In this document: positions 24,712 through 38,284 of the stretch, in pieces
How the letters are laid out: every line of letters begins with the position of its first letter
How positions within the stretch are numbered: position 1 is the first letter of the stretch
NCBI GenBank assembly: GCA_015063235.1
Contig: SUSW01000034.1
Span: 1-64,000 of the forward strand
Source: Thermoplasmata archaeon
GTDB lineage: Archaea > Thermoplasmatota > Thermoplasmata > Methanomassiliicoccales > Methanomethylophilaceae
DNA length: 64,000 nt
Reading direction: 5' to 3'
Notes under the pieces: generated by a model
What the model was told of the DNA's origin: nothing
Database searches by the model: none
What the model saw: only the letters and a program-made list of their open reading frames with translations
Position numbers and translations under genes: made by a program

Positions 24712-27700
24712 ATGGTAGAGAAAGTAGATAGGACATACAGTAAGGATGAAGTCATGGGCATGATGGAGCCGCTAATCTCCACATGGTTCAATGAGAAGTA
24801 TGATGACCTCACCATCCCTCAGGCGAAGGCCATCCCCGTCATCCATCAGAGGCGTAATGTTCTGGTGTCCTCTCCGACAGGTTCGGGAAAGACCCTTACG
24901 GCGTTCACCAGCATCATCAATGAGCTGACGCGCTATGCCAGGGAAGGTACTTTGGAGGAGCGTGTCTACTGTATCTACGTATCTCCGCTGAAAGCTTTGG
25001 GAAACGATGTCAACCGCAATCTTAACACCCCGTTGGCTGAGATGAGGGAGGTCGCGGACAGACACGGTATGAACGTTCCGAAGATCACAGTCGCCGTGAG
25101 GTCCGGAGACACATCGCAGGCGGACAGGCAGAAGATGGTCCGCCATCCGCCGCATATCCTTATCACGACGCCGGAGAGCCTCGCGCTGATCCTGGCAGCC
25201 CCCAAGTTCAAAGACGCTTTCAAGAACGTGGAGTGGGTCATTCTGGATGAGATCCATGACATCTGCGATTCCAAGAGGGGAGCGTTCCTCTCGCTGACAC
25301 TGGAACGCCTCAGGAACCATTGCGAGAAGGATTTCGTCCGTATCGGGCTATCCGCAACACTGGCACCCATCGATGCAATAGCCTCCTACCTTGTAGGATG
25401 CAACGACGACGGGTCGATTCGGGATGTGGCCCTGATAGAATCGGGATCGAAGAAGACATTGGATCTGCAGGTCATATGTCCGACCAATGATCTCACAACG
25501 CTTTCATCAGATATCGTCAATTCGATGATGTATGATACTCTAAAGGAGCTCATCGAACAGCATGAGACTACATTGGTCTTCACCAACACCAGATCGGGTG
25601 CGGAGAGTGTCGTCTACAAGCTGAAGGAGAGAGGGCTCGATAACATAGAGGTACACCACAGTTCCTTGGGAAAGGAGATCAGAATGGATGTGGAGGAGCG
25701 TTTGAAGCACGGTGAGATCAAGTGCGTCGTATCTTCCACATCGCTGGAGCTCGGTATCGATATCGGTTCCGTCGATCTAGTGTGCCAGATAGGTTCCCCC
25801 AAGTCGGTTGCCAAAGGTCTGCAGAGGATCGGTAGGAGCGGTCACAGTTTCGGAAAGGTGGCCAAGGGAAGGCTGCTGGTGTTCGATCCGGACGATCTCG
25901 TGGAATGTGCTGTCATGTGCCGTGCGGCCCATAGGGGTGACATCGACCGTGTCGGTATACCCGAGAACTGCCTGGATGTCCTATCGCAGACCATCGTCGG
26001 AATGAGTCTGGATAACAGATGGGATATAGATGAGGCGTTCAGTCTCGTAAAGCATTCGTACTGCTACCGCAACCTGACCAAGGAGAGCTTCATGCAGGTC
26101 ATACGCTACCTGGGAAGCAAGGATGACTTCGAGGGAGTGTACTCCAAGATATGGTATGATGAGGAGGAGAACGTCTTTGGGAAGAAGAAGGGCTCCCGCA
26201 TGATCTATTTCATGAATCTCGGAACGATCCCGGAGGAAGCCAACTATCGCGTCATCACCAATCACGGTTCGATCGCCGGAGAGCTGTCCGAGAAATTCGT
26301 CGAGAGGCTGTCCCCCAGGGACGTCTTCGTTCTGGGAGGGCGTTCGTTCGAGTTCGTCCGTTCCAAGGGGATGACCGCATACGTGAAGGAGGCCAACGGA
26401 AGGAAGCCGACCGTCCCTTCATGGGCGGGAGAGATGCTGCCGAGGAGTTTCGACCTCTCCATGGATGTTGCTGTCTTCAGGCGTGAGATGTCCTAGAAGA
26501 TACAGGAGGATGAGCGCAAGGCGATCAAGGAGCTCTCGGAGGAGTTCGATATCGACGAGGGTTCCGCCAGGAGCATATTCTCGTACTTCAAGGAGCAGGA
26601 AGCGGTCGCCGGATTCATCCCCGACGACAGGAAGCTGGCCGTGGAGGAGTATGTGGATCCGTCCGGCAATCAGAAGCTGGTGTTCCACTTCCCGTTCGGA
26701 CGCAGGGTCAACGATGCCCTTTCGCGTGCATACGCATACAGATTATCTAACATGCTCGGAGCAAACGTCTCCGTCACCATATCGGATGACAGCTTCATGC
26801 TGGGATGCCCTAGGACATTTGACCTGGATAAGCTCCACGGGCTCATAAGAGGAGGGGAGCTGGAGACCATACTGAGGAAGTCGCTCAAGGACTCCGAGAT
26901 ATTCAAGCTTAGGTTCAGGCATACCGCTGCCAGGAGCTTCATGATCCTCAGGAACTACATGGGCCGCCCCATATCCGTTAACAGGCAGCAGATAAGGTCA
27001 ACGTACCTTCTGGAGGCCTTGGGCAACATGGAAGGTGTGCCGGTCATCGAGGAGACATACAGAGAGGTCATGGAGGACGACATGGACATCAAGAATGCCA
27101 AGTACGTCCTGGATCTGATAGACATCGGGGATATGGAGCTGAACATCATCCGTTACACCGGCACTCCGTCTCCGTTCGCACATTCCGCCATCCTGTCAGG
27201 ATTCTCCGACATTGTACTGATGGAGGACCGTTCGGCCCTGCTGAGGGAGCTTCACAGGAAGGTGTTGAGCCGTGCGCTGGGAGATTCGGTCAGCGAATTC
27301 GAGTTCAACGAGGATCAGATCGTCCCATATTACGCTCAGAAGCCCGTCCGCATAGTGTCCAAGGATGACATCCCCAAGCTCCTGAAGCAGACGGGCCCCC
27401 TCCAGGCACTGCGCGAACGCGGAAGGAACATCTACACCTACACGGACGAGGACAGAAAGGTCGTGGACGTGTGGATCAGGGAGCTGATGCATACCGGAGA
27501 GATAGGCACCGTGTTCCTCGACGAACCCCACATCATGGTCTCGGAGGACATCCCGGATTACGCCGCGGCCACCAGGAAGGACCGCGAGCTGAACGATACG
27601 GACCGTGACGTCTACGGATGCATAGGCGTCAACACCCCCATGTCGGAGGTAGTGGAGAAGCTGGAGATCAGCGAGGACATGGTGATAAGATCGATAAGGA

Positions 27701-30072
27701 AGCTGGAATCGATGTATCTGATATCCAGGACCGATCTGTCAGCCAACAAATGGCTGTTCTCCCGTGTGGAGTATCCGGAGAAGGATGCCAACGAGGCCAC
27801 CGACCGCATCGTATCCAGGTTCCTCGAGTGTTTCGCACCGTCCACCGTGCAGGAAGTCTCTTACGCTCTATCCATAACGGAAGAGGATGCCCATAAGGCA
27901 TTGGAGTCCTTGACGGCCAACGAGGTCGTCGTGAAGGGAAGGTTCCTGGTCTCCGAGAACGATCAGTACATGCTCAAGATCGACCATATGAGGCTAAAGG
28001 CGGGACGCGATAACGTGTTCAGCTTCGATGCGGTCGAGAGGTACAGGCTGACCAAGGGTCAGCATTTCGATTCTATAACCGATTACTTCGACTTCCACGG
28101 ATCCGCAGGAAGCGAACTCGATGTCTACAACAGGGTGGATAACTTCGATATCAACGAATGGTACGACATGCGCAGGGACGGAATAATCCAGCTGGGCCGT
28201 TTCGTCAGGGGCAAGGTAAGGTTCGTCATGAGCGATGATGCCGACCGTTATGCGGCCATCAAGGTCGATGAGACATCCCCAGAGGATCTGGATCTCCTCA
28301 ATGTCATAGACGGCATGGGCAGCGCCACACTCAGGCAGCTCGTCGCTGAGACAGGCAAGGACAAAGAGGCCGTTCGTGAATCGATCATGCGTTTGGACAG
28401 GTCGCTCCGCATCATCAGAGCATTCGGCGAGAAGGAGGAATGGGGAACGGAGAACACGTACGAGGTGTTCTATCCGAACGAGCCAGAAGGCGATCCCGCA
28501 AAGGATCTGCTGGCCAAGGCCATCAAGGCCTACGGTCCCATCCCTGCGATGGCCCTGCGCTACATGATCGGCATCCCCTTGGATATGGTCGAAGAGCTTG
28601 CGGCGGAGGTCGGAGCCAAGACCGTCATCGTAGGAGACGGACATACCCAGATGTATGTGATGGAGGACGAAATACCCTTGTTGGATTCCGTCAGGGAGAC
28701 GGAGTACAGCATCCGTATACTTTCGCTGTTCGATCCAGATCTGGGCTCTAAATGGGCCGAGATAGCGGCCCGCTACGGGGACAAATGGATCTATCCCCTG
28801 GTCAAGGGATCCGTCATCGTGGGGGCACTGGAGATCTGGGAGATGTCCGGATGCGTGGAGATACGTTCCATGGATATGGACGACCCGTCGATGCTGAAGG
28901 AGGTCCTTGCTGCCGTGGATCACATGATGGGATTCTACCATCAGAAAGGGATAGAGATCGTCCGCATAAGAGAGGTGCTGAGCACAGACGCTGCAGAGCT
29001 GGATGATGAGAAGAAAGCCATACTCGAGGAGTCCGGATACGTATTTGTCAACGGATTCTTCGCCAAAGGAAGGTTCGATCCCTGGACTATGACCGAGGAT
29101 CAGATGATATCCTATGTGTTCTCGAAGCAGAGGGTGGGCAAGACCAATAAGTATGGTACGGTGGCTGAGTGCGTGGCCGTCAGAGGATACATACGCGGAG
29201 ACCAAGAGATAATGACTCGTGTCCAGGAGAAGACCATCATGAAGAAGCAGATGGAGAAGGGCTATCTGGTGAAGATGTCGCTGGTCCCCGGATATCAGGG
29301 ATATACGGACATGGAGCGTGCATCTATGTTCCGTGCCCACAAGGGTTATGTCCCTGTGGACGATGCAAAGACGATCGTCAACCTCATCGCGAAGAAGCAG
29401 CCCATATCCAAGAAGCAGATCATCCTCGATTCTCCGCTGTCTCAGGAACGTACGACGGAGATATTCAACGAGCTCAACAAGAACTCCTACATCTATCAGG
29501 ATTCCGACTCCAACTACAGCATCGTGCCTGAGAGCGATATGACTCAGGCCGAGGCCACCAAGGAGATTGCCAAGATGCACTTCCGCGATTTCGGGATATT
29601 CTCCGCAGAGGACATGTCACTCTTCCTGGCCAGCAGGATGTCCGTTGCGAGAGCTGTCCTGAGGGAGCTAGAGGACGAGGGATTCCTGAAGAAGGGATTC
29701 TTCATCAAGGACGACCCTACGCTCAGATGGATGATAGCAGAGGATGTCGGTAACATACGCAGGAGAGCAGGTGACTCTTTCATTCTCAACTCGCAGGACA
29801 ACCTCAACGTGTACCTCAGGGATATGATCAAGTCCGATACCGGGACCACCAGATCCGTCATAATTGCCAACAACAAGGTGATAGGGTCGTTCGTAGGGAA
29901 GATATGCCCGTCGGGTGCGAAGGTGGAGGAGTTCGAAGGCAACGACCGTGCTTCCCGTATGATGAAGGAGGCCGCCCAATCCGTCGGCATAAGGCTGGAC
30001 ACCCAGAGACAGAGGGACGATGAGGATTGGGACGTGTCCGAGTTCTACACCAAGGTTAACATGGGAGCATAA
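24712..30072 (+). CDS. lhr: Lhr-type superfamily 2 helicase with in-frame UAG
   Basis: Read through one TAG this is a 1786-aa helicase of the long Lhr family. RecA1 has SSPTGSGKT (53-61), DEIH (179-182) and SAT (214-216); RecA2 has a TNTRSGAESVVYKL block and the QRIGRSGHS motif VI. The winged-helix region runs through PSWAGEMLPRSFDLSMDVAVFRREMS (about 569-594), then UAG595, then KIQEDERKAIKEL and the family block FHFPFGRRVNDALSRA. The last 150 residues resemble the AlkZ-like end of bacterial Lhr (NSQDNLNVYLRDMI ... NKVIGSFVGK). The paralogue at 47604-50348 aligns across the UAG without a gap. The final stop is TAA. Role: DNA repair or RNA/DNA unwinding. Confidence 0.88.
26494..26496 (+). other. 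In-frame UAG, candidate pyrrolysine codon 595
   Basis: The context is ATG TCC TAG AAG ATA CAG. The frame continues for 1191 codons to a TAA. Lhr homology is continuous on both sides of the codon. Confidence 0.78.
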
Positions 30073-30135
30073 CGTCGGTTCCGAGGTCATCCAGCCGGAC
30101 CCCTGGTTTTTATATCAATACCAGAATCTAATTCT

Positions 30136-30534
30136 ATGATGATACCGTGTGAGGTGGTGGTCTGGTACGTCCTGCCGATGATACGCAAGGAGCTGGCAGC
30201 GGAGCTGATCCACGAGCATTCCATGTCTCAGTCGGAGGTTGCCAGAAGGTTCGGGCTGACCGAGGCTGCCATCTCACAGTATATCAGGAAGAAGAGGGGA
30301 GATTGCTCAGAGATCGAACTCAGCCCTAGCTACCCTGTCTTTATGAAGCATGTGAAGCAGTCGGCAGCCCGTATAGCCGACGAAGAGACCGTTTTCGAGA
30401 ATGAGGTCTGCAGGCTTTGCAACATAGTCCGGACTTCAGGGCTCCTGGCGGAGATTTATGAGATGCATGTCGGTGAGCCTCTGTCCACATGCGAGAATTT
30501 CGGTACAAGCGCAGGGATCAATGGTAGGGATTGA
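30136..30534 (+). CDS. HTH transcriptional regulator (COG2522-like)
   Basis: A 132-aa archaeal regulator. It starts MMIPCEVVVWYVLPMIRKEL, the conserved N-terminus of the group, followed by an Xre/cro-type helix-turn-helix (SQSEVARRFGLTEAAISQYI) and a C-terminal Cys cluster (CRLCNIVR ... CENFG) that may hold a metal or an Fe-S cluster. A TATA-like TTTTTATATC precedes it. It ends exactly where the convergent OGG gene ends. The target is unknown. Confidence 0.8.
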   Translation: MMIPCEVVVWYVLPMIRKELAAELIHEHSMSQSEVARRFGLTEAAISQYIRKKRGDCSEIELSPSYPVFMKHVKQSAARIADEETVFENEVCRLCNIVRTSGLLAEIYEMHVGEPLSTCENFGTSAGINGRD

Positions 30535-31341
30535 TCATATCTCTATGAAATCCGCGTGATAGAGGAATTCCTGGGCGTATCCAGAGTATTTTCCGAACTT
30601 AGCCCTTCCGTATTCCGAGACCGTTTTGTAGCTACCGGTGATGCCATAGATGTTCTCCATCACTTTGGATATGCGCGCGTCGATAGGGAACGCTTCCATG
30701 TGCTCGAAGGCGAACAATGCGACGCAGTCGGCCACCTTAGGGCCTACTCCGTTTATTCCCTGCAGTTCCTTCACGCACGTGTCGTAATCCATCTCTGCGA
30801 AGGCCTCAACATCGATATCCCCGGATTCCACACGTTCGGCCAGGGTGATGAACCTCTGCTCCCTGAACCCAAGTTTGCATTCGCCTATGCAGTCGCATCC
30901 GTCCAGGATCTGCTTCGGGGTGGGGAACGCATGTTTGCCGCCAAGGTCCTTTCCGAAGTGATCGCACACCGATTCCACCATCTTCCCTATGCGCGCCACG
31001 TTCGCGTTGGTCGCCAGAACGTATGTCGCCAGGCATTCCCAATGGTCCTGGCGCAGGATACGCATCCCTGGGCAGTTCTCGGCCAGTTTGGCGACGTAAG
31101 CATCCGCCTCTGATATCTTGGATATGATCTCCCCGAGGTCATCATCCGCACCGAGGTACCTGGTGATACCCCTGCGGTCGTCTGTTCCCAGGACTTCCAC
31201 GGATCCAGCGGTGAGCTGCCTCATAATTATGATGCTGTCCCTCCATACTCCCTCCCAGGAGCCGTCATCCGATTTGTGCCAGCGATGGGCCTGTCCGCAT
31301 CCCAGAGTGGGGTCCAGCGACACTTCGAGATCTATCTTCAT
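30535..31341 (-). CDS. ogg: 8-oxoguanine DNA glycosylase/AP lyase (OGG family)
   Basis: A 268-aa base-excision repair glycosylase. The helix-hairpin-helix with catalytic lysine is LQGINGVGPKVADCVALFAF, followed by the catalytic aspartate in FPIDARISK. The N-terminal beta domain (CGQAHRWHKSDDGSWEGVW) matches the eukaryotic-type OGG1 layout. It removes 8-oxoG. The gene diverges from endonuclease IV at 31398, a natural repair partner. Confidence 0.92.
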   Translation of the reverse strand: MKIDLEVSLDPTLGCGQAHRWHKSDDGSWEGVWRDSIIIMRQLTAGSVEVLGTDDRRGITRYLGADDDLGEIISKISEADAYVAKLAENCPGMRILRQDHWECLATYVLATNANVARIGKMVESVCDHFGKDLGGKHAFPTPKQILDGCDCIGECKLGFREQRFITLAERVESGDIDVEAFAEMDYDTCVKELQGINGVGPKVADCVALFAFEHMEAFPIDARISKVMENIYGITGSYKTVSEYGRAKFGKYSGYAQEFLYHADFIEI

Positions 31342-31397
31342 GACACCCCGATGGCTGTTCTAAATAATGATTTATGTGATAAGCGGATGCAGGATGC

Positions 31398-32210
31398 ATG
31401 ATGAGATTCGGTCCCGCAGGATACCCCTCGGCAGGAAAGACTCCGGAGGGCTCTCTGGAATACACAAAGAACCTGGGGCTCAACGCCCTCGAGGTAGAGT
31501 TCGTACGCGGAGCACGTATCAGTCCCGAAAGGGCCCAGCAGGTGGGTTCCAAGGCCAAGGAATTGGACATCAGGCTGAGCTGCCATGCACCGTATTTCAT
31601 CAGCTTCAACTCGGATTCCCAGGAGACTCGTGATAAAAGCATCGGATGGGTCATGGATACTGCACGTGCCGCACACAATCTCGGGGCGTACATCATCGTG
31701 ATCCATGCCGCATCCTACGGTAAATCGCCGGATACGGCGCTGCCTTCTGTTATTGAAGGGCTCTCGAAATGCAAGGATATGCTAGACGACGAGGGAATCA
31801 AGGACGTCATTCTGGGTGTGGAGACCATGGGGAAGCTGGGCCAGTTCGGGACCCTTGATGAGATCGGAAAGGTCATGGAACAGGTCGACGGAGTGCACCC
31901 GGTTCTCGATGTCGCCCATGTCCATGCGAGGGGACACGGATATCTGAAGACCGAAAAGGACATGCAGGGCCTCATAGACCAGTTCTTCCCGCTCTGCGGC
32001 GATATTGCCCATTTTCACATAAGCTGTATCAAATATGGTGATAAGGGTGAGATCTCACATCTGCCCTTGGAGGCGAAGGATCCCGACCTTCAGATGCTGG
32101 CGAACGTGTTGGCCGATACCAAGCAGGAATGCAATTTCATATGCGAATCGCCACTGATAGAGAAGGATGCGGTGGTGTTCAGGGATATGTTCCCGCAGTA
32201 TCGCCAATGA
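31398..32210 (+). CDS. nfo: Endonuclease IV-like AP endonuclease (TIM barrel)
   Basis: A 270-aa xylose-isomerase-type TIM barrel of the endonuclease IV family. Metal-binding His/Glu/Asp positions occur in SCHAPYFI, VIHAASYGK, GVETMGKLGQFG, PVLDVAHVHARGHG, DIAHFHIS and the final FICESPL. It should cleave abasic sites during base-excision repair, acting after OGG, whose gene is divergent from this one. ATG 31398 was used; ATG 31401 is equally possible. The stop is TGA. Confidence 0.9.
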   Translation: MMRFGPAGYPSAGKTPEGSLEYTKNLGLNALEVEFVRGARISPERAQQVGSKAKELDIRLSCHAPYFISFNSDSQETRDKSIGWVMDTARAAHNLGAYIIVIHAASYGKSPDTALPSVIEGLSKCKDMLDDEGIKDVILGVETMGKLGQFGTLDEIGKVMEQVDGVHPVLDVAHVHARGHGYLKTEKDMQGLIDQFFPLCGDIAHFHISCIKYGDKGEISHLPLEAKDPDLQMLANVLADTKQECNFICESPLIEKDAVVFRDMFPQYRQ

Positions 32211-32253
32211 CAGGATGAGTATTTTATAGGACTAAAATATCACTTGGCTTGAG

Positions 32254-32325
32254 GCCGCTGTGGCTTAGTGGTATAGCATCTGATTCGTAATCAGAAGGCC
32301 GAGGGTTCAAATCCCTTCAGCGGCT
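32254..32325 (+). tRNA. tRNA-Thr (CGU anticodon)
   Basis: A complete cloverleaf of 72 nt: acceptor GCCGCTG/CAGCGGC, D arm GCTTAGTGGTATAGC, anticodon stem TCTGA/TCAGA with loop TTCGTAA (anticodon CGT), T arm GAGGG-TTCAAAT-CCCTT and discriminator T. CCA is genome-encoded at 32326-32328. No intron is present. A TATA-like TTTTATAGG lies about 25 bp upstream. Confidence 0.96.
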
Positions 32326-32350
32326 CCATCTTCTTTATTAAGGAAAATTT

Positions 32351-32381
32351 GAGTAACACGATTTAGCATTTCGTGTTACTC
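32351..32381. terminator. 11-bp perfect inverted repeat between tRNA-Thr and thiC
   Basis: GAGTAACACGA and TCGTGTTACTC pair perfectly across a 9-nt loop. On the minus strand, 11 nt past the thiC stop, it is followed by AAATTTTCC, fitting a terminator. The half-site also matches the GTAACAC boxes found at two metal-related promoters in this window. Confidence 0.55.
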
Positions 32382-32391
32382 ATGTTGGTCT

Positions 32392-33702
32392 TCAGCAATC
32401 CTCTTTCGGTAATTTCTTACCATCTGGCTCATTTCCGTTCATGTAGACGTTGACGATCTTTATGGCGCATACGTCGCCGCACATGGAACATCCCTCGCTT
32501 TCCTCCGTGCAGCCCCTTTTCCTGTACCTTCTGGCCTTCTCCTCGTCAATGCAGGTATCGAACATCGTGTTCCAGTCAAGGGCCTTTCTTGCACGGGCCA
32601 TTCTCTCGTCCCTTTCCTGTCCTTTGCCTCTGCAGAGGTCCCCCACATGGGCAGCGATCTTGGAAGCTATCACGCCTTCCCTGACATCGTCCACATCAGG
32701 CAGGGACAGGTGCTCCGCAGGAGTGAGGTAGCAAAGGAAGTCGGCCCCGTTCTGAGCGGCCACCGCACCGCCTATTGCCCCGACAATATGGTCATAGCCG
32801 GGCGCTATGTCGGTCACCAGAGGTCCGAGGACGTAGAAGGGCGCATTGTCGCACATCCTCTTCTCAAGCTGCATGTTCATGGCAACCTGGTCCAAAGGTA
32901 CGTGTCCGGGGCCTTCCACCATGCTCTGAACACCTGCCTCACGGGCCCTCTTCACCAGGTGCCCCAATGTCATCAGCTCCGATAACTGGGCCTGGTCGCT
33001 GGCATCTTTGATGCATCCTGGTCTGAATCCATCCCCCAGAGACAGGGTGAATTCGTATTTCCTGGCCAGTTCCAGGAGGTAGTCGAAGTTCTTGTAAAGG
33101 GGATTCTCCTGTTCGTTATGGAGGATCCAGGCCGTGAGGAAAGATCCGCCCCTGGAGACAACATTGGTGATCCTGTCGCTCTTTTTGAGCCACTGGACCG
33201 TCTCTTTGGTTATGCCACAGTGGACCGTCATGAAATCCATTCCGTCCTTGGCATGTTTTTCTATTCCGTTGAAGATGTCATCCTCGGTCATTTCCACTAT
33301 GGCGTTTTTCCTGGCGGCCATCACACCGGTCTGATAGATAGGTACGGAACCCATCATCACCGGGCACTCTTTCAGCAGTCTGGCTCTTATGGCATCAATA
33401 TCCCCTCCGGTGCTCAGATCCATGACAGCATCCGCACCGTATTTCAGGGCTACTCTGAGCTTTTCGGACTCAGCATCCACATCCACCATGTCGCGGGAAG
33501 TTCCGAGATTCACGTTGATCTTGACGGACATTCCCTCACCTATTGCCCCGGGTTCTATGTCATGATTGGGGTTGTGGGGGACGCAGATTCTTCCTGATGC
33601 TATTCCGTTCCTTACGAACTCCTCGCTGACTCTCTCCTTTTTGGCGATTTCTTTCACGAGAGGTGATACGCCCCTGCGGGCTTCTTCCATGATGGTGGAC
33701 AT
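32392..33702 (-). CDS. thiC: Phosphomethylpyrimidine synthase ThiC
   Basis: A 436-aa radical-SAM-type enzyme that converts AIR to HMP phosphate in thiamine synthesis. The C-terminal CSMCGDVC motif (CxxCx4C, here CSMCGDVCAI) binds the 4Fe-4S cluster. GGSFLTAWILHNEQENPLY, SLGDGFRPG, VEGPGHVPLDQV, VLGPLVTDIAPGYDHI and CYLTPAEHLSLP are ThiC hallmarks. It is transcribed away from gyrB; the TATA-like TTTTGATATAC of thiC sits about 35 bp before the ATG. No TPP riboswitch is obvious in the short upstream region. Confidence 0.96.
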   Translation of the reverse strand: MSTIMEEARRGVSPLVKEIAKKERVSEEFVRNGIASGRICVPHNPNHDIEPGAIGEGMSVKINVNLGTSRDMVDVDAESEKLRVALKYGADAVMDLSTGGDIDAIRARLLKECPVMMGSVPIYQTGVMAARKNAIVEMTEDDIFNGIEKHAKDGMDFMTVHCGITKETVQWLKKSDRITNVVSRGGSFLTAWILHNEQENPLYKNFDYLLELARKYEFTLSLGDGFRPGCIKDASDQAQLSELMTLGHLVKRAREAGVQSMVEGPGHVPLDQVAMNMQLEKRMCDNAPFYVLGPLVTDIAPGYDHIVGAIGGAVAAQNGADFLCYLTPAEHLSLPDVDDVREGVIASKIAAHVGDLCRGKGQERDERMARARKALDWNTMFDTCIDEEKARRYRKRGCTEESEGCSMCGDVCAIKIVNVYMNGNEPDGKKLPKEDC

Positions 33703-33707
33703 TTTGA

Positions 33708-35738
<2,031 letters not shown>

Positions 35739-35742
35739 TATC

Positions 35743-38208
35743 ATGGAAGAGGAGAATCACAAGAGGACGATCAACCAGACTATCGAGCAGGAGATGCAGC
35801 GCTCCTATATCGACTATTCCATGAGCGTTATAGTCGGGCGTGCCCTTCCGGACGTCCGCGACGGACTCAAACCTGTCCACAGGAAGATCCTGTATGCGAT
35901 GGATCAGCTCAGCCTTACGTACAACAGGCCTCACAAGAAATCGGCCACAGTGGTCGGAGAGGTCCTCGGTAAGTACCATCCTCACGGAGATTCGGCCGCA
36001 TACGAGGCCATGGTGAGGCTTGCGCAGCCCTTCTCCCTCAGATACCCGCTGGTGGACGGACAGGGTAACTTCGGTTCCGTGGACGGAGATTCCGCAGCTG
36101 CGATGCGTTACACCGAGGCCAGGATGACGAAGATGGCTAGCGATCTCCTGCTGGACCTGGACAAGGACACAGTGGACATGGTGGACAACTATGACGGTTC
36201 TCTCAAGGAGCCTTCAGTCCTCCCTTCGAAGTTCCCCAACCTTCTGGTGAACGGATCGGACGGTATCGCTGTCGGAATGGCCACGAAGATGCCTCCGCAC
36301 AACCTCACCGAGGTCTGCAGGGCAATCGAGTACACGATAGACAATCCGGATGCCCAGGTCGCAGACCTGATGCAGTACGTGAAAGGTCCCGACTTCCCTA
36401 CCGGAGGAACCATCTACGGGCTTTCCGGAATAAGGTCCGCATACGAGACCGGAAAAGGTAAACTCAGGGTCAGGTCCAAGGTCCATTTCGAGGAGATGGA
36501 CAACGGGAAGACCAGGATAATTGTCGATGAGATCCCCTACCAGGTCAACAAGGCTATGCTAATAGTGCAGATCGCCGACCGCGTCAAGGACAAGGAGATC
36601 GAGGGGATCACGGATCTGAGGGATGAATCGGACAGGCACGGAATGCGCATCGTCATAGAGCTTCACAAAGATGCCATACCGCAGGTGGTCCTGGAGAACC
36701 TCTGGAAGAAGACCAACATGGAGATCACATACGGTGTCATCAACATCGCGCTGGTGGACAACAAGCCTACACTTCTGGGTCTGAAGGAGCTCATCGTTCA
36801 GTACATCAAGCACAGGAAGAGCGTCGTCACCAGGAGGACACAGTACGAGCTGGACCAGGCAGCGAAGAGGTTCCACATACTGGAGGGTTTGATGAAGGCC
36901 ATCAACATGCTTGACGAGACCATCGCCCTCATCCGCGAATCATCCGATGGGGAGACGGCAAACATCGGGCTGCAGAACCTTCTGGGCATCGATCAGGAGC
37001 AGGCGAAGTCCATCTTGGACATGAGGCTCCAGAAACTGACGGGACTCGAACTGAACTCCATCAGGGAGGAGTATGAGCAGCTCATCATCAAGATGAATGA
37101 CCTGAAGGACATCCTGGCTCACGAGCAGAGGGTCCTGAATATCATCAAGACCGAGCTTACGGAGATGTCTGACACATATGGAGACGAGCGCCGTACCGAG
37201 ATCGATCCCAACGAGATCGATGCAGACGAGGAGGACCTCATCCCTAACGAGAAGGTAGTCGTCACGGTATCCAATGACAATTACATCAAGAGGATCCCGC
37301 TCAGCACCTACAGGCAGCAGTCCAGAGGAGGTGTCGGACTCACCGCTATGCAGACCAAGGAGGAGGACCACGTGGCAGCGATGTTCGTCATGATGTCCCA
37401 CGACTATATCCTATTCATCACCAACAAGGGACGCATGCAGTGGCTGAAGGGATACAGGATCCCCGAGGGAAGCAGGCAGTCCAAGGGCAAACCCCTGGTC
37501 AACCTCATCCCCGACCTGGAGGAGGGCGAGAAGATCATCAACTCCATCACCACAAAGGAGTTCCCAGAGGACAGGTATCTGGTGTTCTGTACCAGGAACG
37601 GTCTGTTTAAGAAGACCGTGATGTCCGCCTACGGAAATGTCAGGGCCAGGGGAATCAAGGCCATTAAGCTGGATGATGACGACGAGCTGATCAGCATGGG
37701 AATCACCGACGGAGAGGATCAGATAATCATAGCATCCGCCGACGGACAGGCCGTGAGATTTGACGAGACCGACGCCCGCCCGCTGGGAAGGGACACAATG
37801 GGAGTCAAGGGAATGACGCTTTCCGACGGAGACAGTGTTGTTTCGATGGCCGTTGTGAAATCCGGCGACAGGCTCCTGACCGTCACCGAGAACGGATACG
37901 GTAAGATATCCGATGTCGATGATTACCGCAAGACCAGGCGCGGAGGCAAAGGAGTCATAACCATCAAGACCGACGAGCGCAACGGAAAGGTCGTGAGCGT
38001 CTCCAAGGTAGATGTGGGAGACGAGCTGATGCTCCAGTCCAGGAGCGGTAAGATCATCCGTATGCAGACCGACACCATCCGCGAGACCGGCCGCAACGCC
38101 AAGGGCGTGAGGGTCATGGACCTCCGCGACGGCGATACGATCATAGCCGTGGAGCCGCTGGTATCGGAGGATGCTGACATACCGGAGGACCAGACGAACG
38201 AGCAATGA
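35743..38208 (+). CDS. gyrA: DNA gyrase subunit A
   Basis: An 821-aa subunit. The catalytic tyrosine is in [10 protein letters not shown], with [16 protein letters not shown] before it, [17 protein letters not shown] near the start and the DNA gate coiled coil in the middle. The C-terminal half is the beta-pinwheel; the GyrA-box-type sequence QQSRGGVGL marks gyrase rather than Topo IV. I chose the ATG at 35743 ([15 protein letters not shown]). It is co-transcribed with gyrB, and a hairpin follows directly after the stop. Confidence 0.97.
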   Translation: MEEENHKRTINQTIEQEMQRSYIDYSMSVIVGRALPDVRDGLKPVHRKILYAMDQLSLTYNRPHKKSATVVGEVLGKYHPHGDSAAYEAMVRLAQPFSLRYPLVDGQGNFGSVDGDSAAAMRYTEARMTKMASDLLLDLDKDTVDMVDNYDGSLKEPSVLPSKFPNLLVNGSDGIAVGMATKMPPHNLTEVCRAIEYTIDNPDAQVADLMQYVKGPDFPTGGTIYGLSGIRSAYETGKGKLRVRSKVHFEEMDNGKTRIIVDEIPYQVNKAMLIVQIADRVKDKEIEGITDLRDESDRHGMRIVIELHKDAIPQVVLENLWKKTNMEITYGVINIALVDNKPTLLGLKELIVQYIKHRKSVVTRRTQYELDQAAKRFHILEGLMKAINMLDETIALIRESSDGETANIGLQNLLGIDQEQAKSILDMRLQKLTGLELNSIREEYEQLIIKMNDLKDILAHEQRVLNIIKTELTEMSDTYGDERRTEIDPNEIDADEEDLIPNEKVVVTVSNDNYIKRIPLSTYRQQSRGGVGLTAMQTKEEDHVAAMFVMMSHDYILFITNKGRMQWLKGYRIPEGSRQSKGKPLVNLIPDLEEGEKIINSITTKEFPEDRYLVFCTRNGLFKKTVMSAYGNVRARGIKAIKLDDDDELISMGITDGEDQIIIASADGQAVRFDETDARPLGRDTMGVKGMTLSDGDSVVSMAVVKSGDRLLTVTENGYGKISDVDDYRKTRRGGKGVITIKTDERNGKVVSVSKVDVGDELMLQSRSGKIIRMQTDTIRETGRNAKGVRVMDLRDGDTIIAVEPLVSEDADIPEDQTNEQ

Positions 38209-38240
38209 GGTCGGGAAGGGGCGTACAGCCTCTTCCGGCC
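38209..38240 (+). terminator. Hairpin after gyrA
   Basis: A long, slightly imperfect stem pairs GGTCGGGAAGGGGC with GCCTCTTCCGGCC around a GTACA loop, immediately after the gyrA stop. It is followed by TCTC and then by the TATA element (ACTTATAAAG) of tRNA-Phe. Confidence 0.6.
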
Positions 38241-38284
38241 TCTCAAAAAGACTTATAAAGGGAATGTCCATAGGGGGGAATTGC

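Noticed and set aside
27994-29580. A 528-aa minus-strand ORF
   Set aside because: It is a shadow of the lhr coding frame, His/Leu-rich and low complexity, with no family features.
24712-30072. Reading the Lhr region as two separate genes (stop at 26496, new start at GTG 26641)
   Set aside because: The 48 codons between are in frame and Lhr-like, no promoter or Shine-Dalgarno is seen, and the second ORF would begin inside a conserved domain.
32351-32381. Treating the palindrome by thiC as an operator
   Set aside because: It lies between 3' ends of a tRNA and thiC, where a terminator is the simpler reading; only its half-site similarity was kept as an observation.
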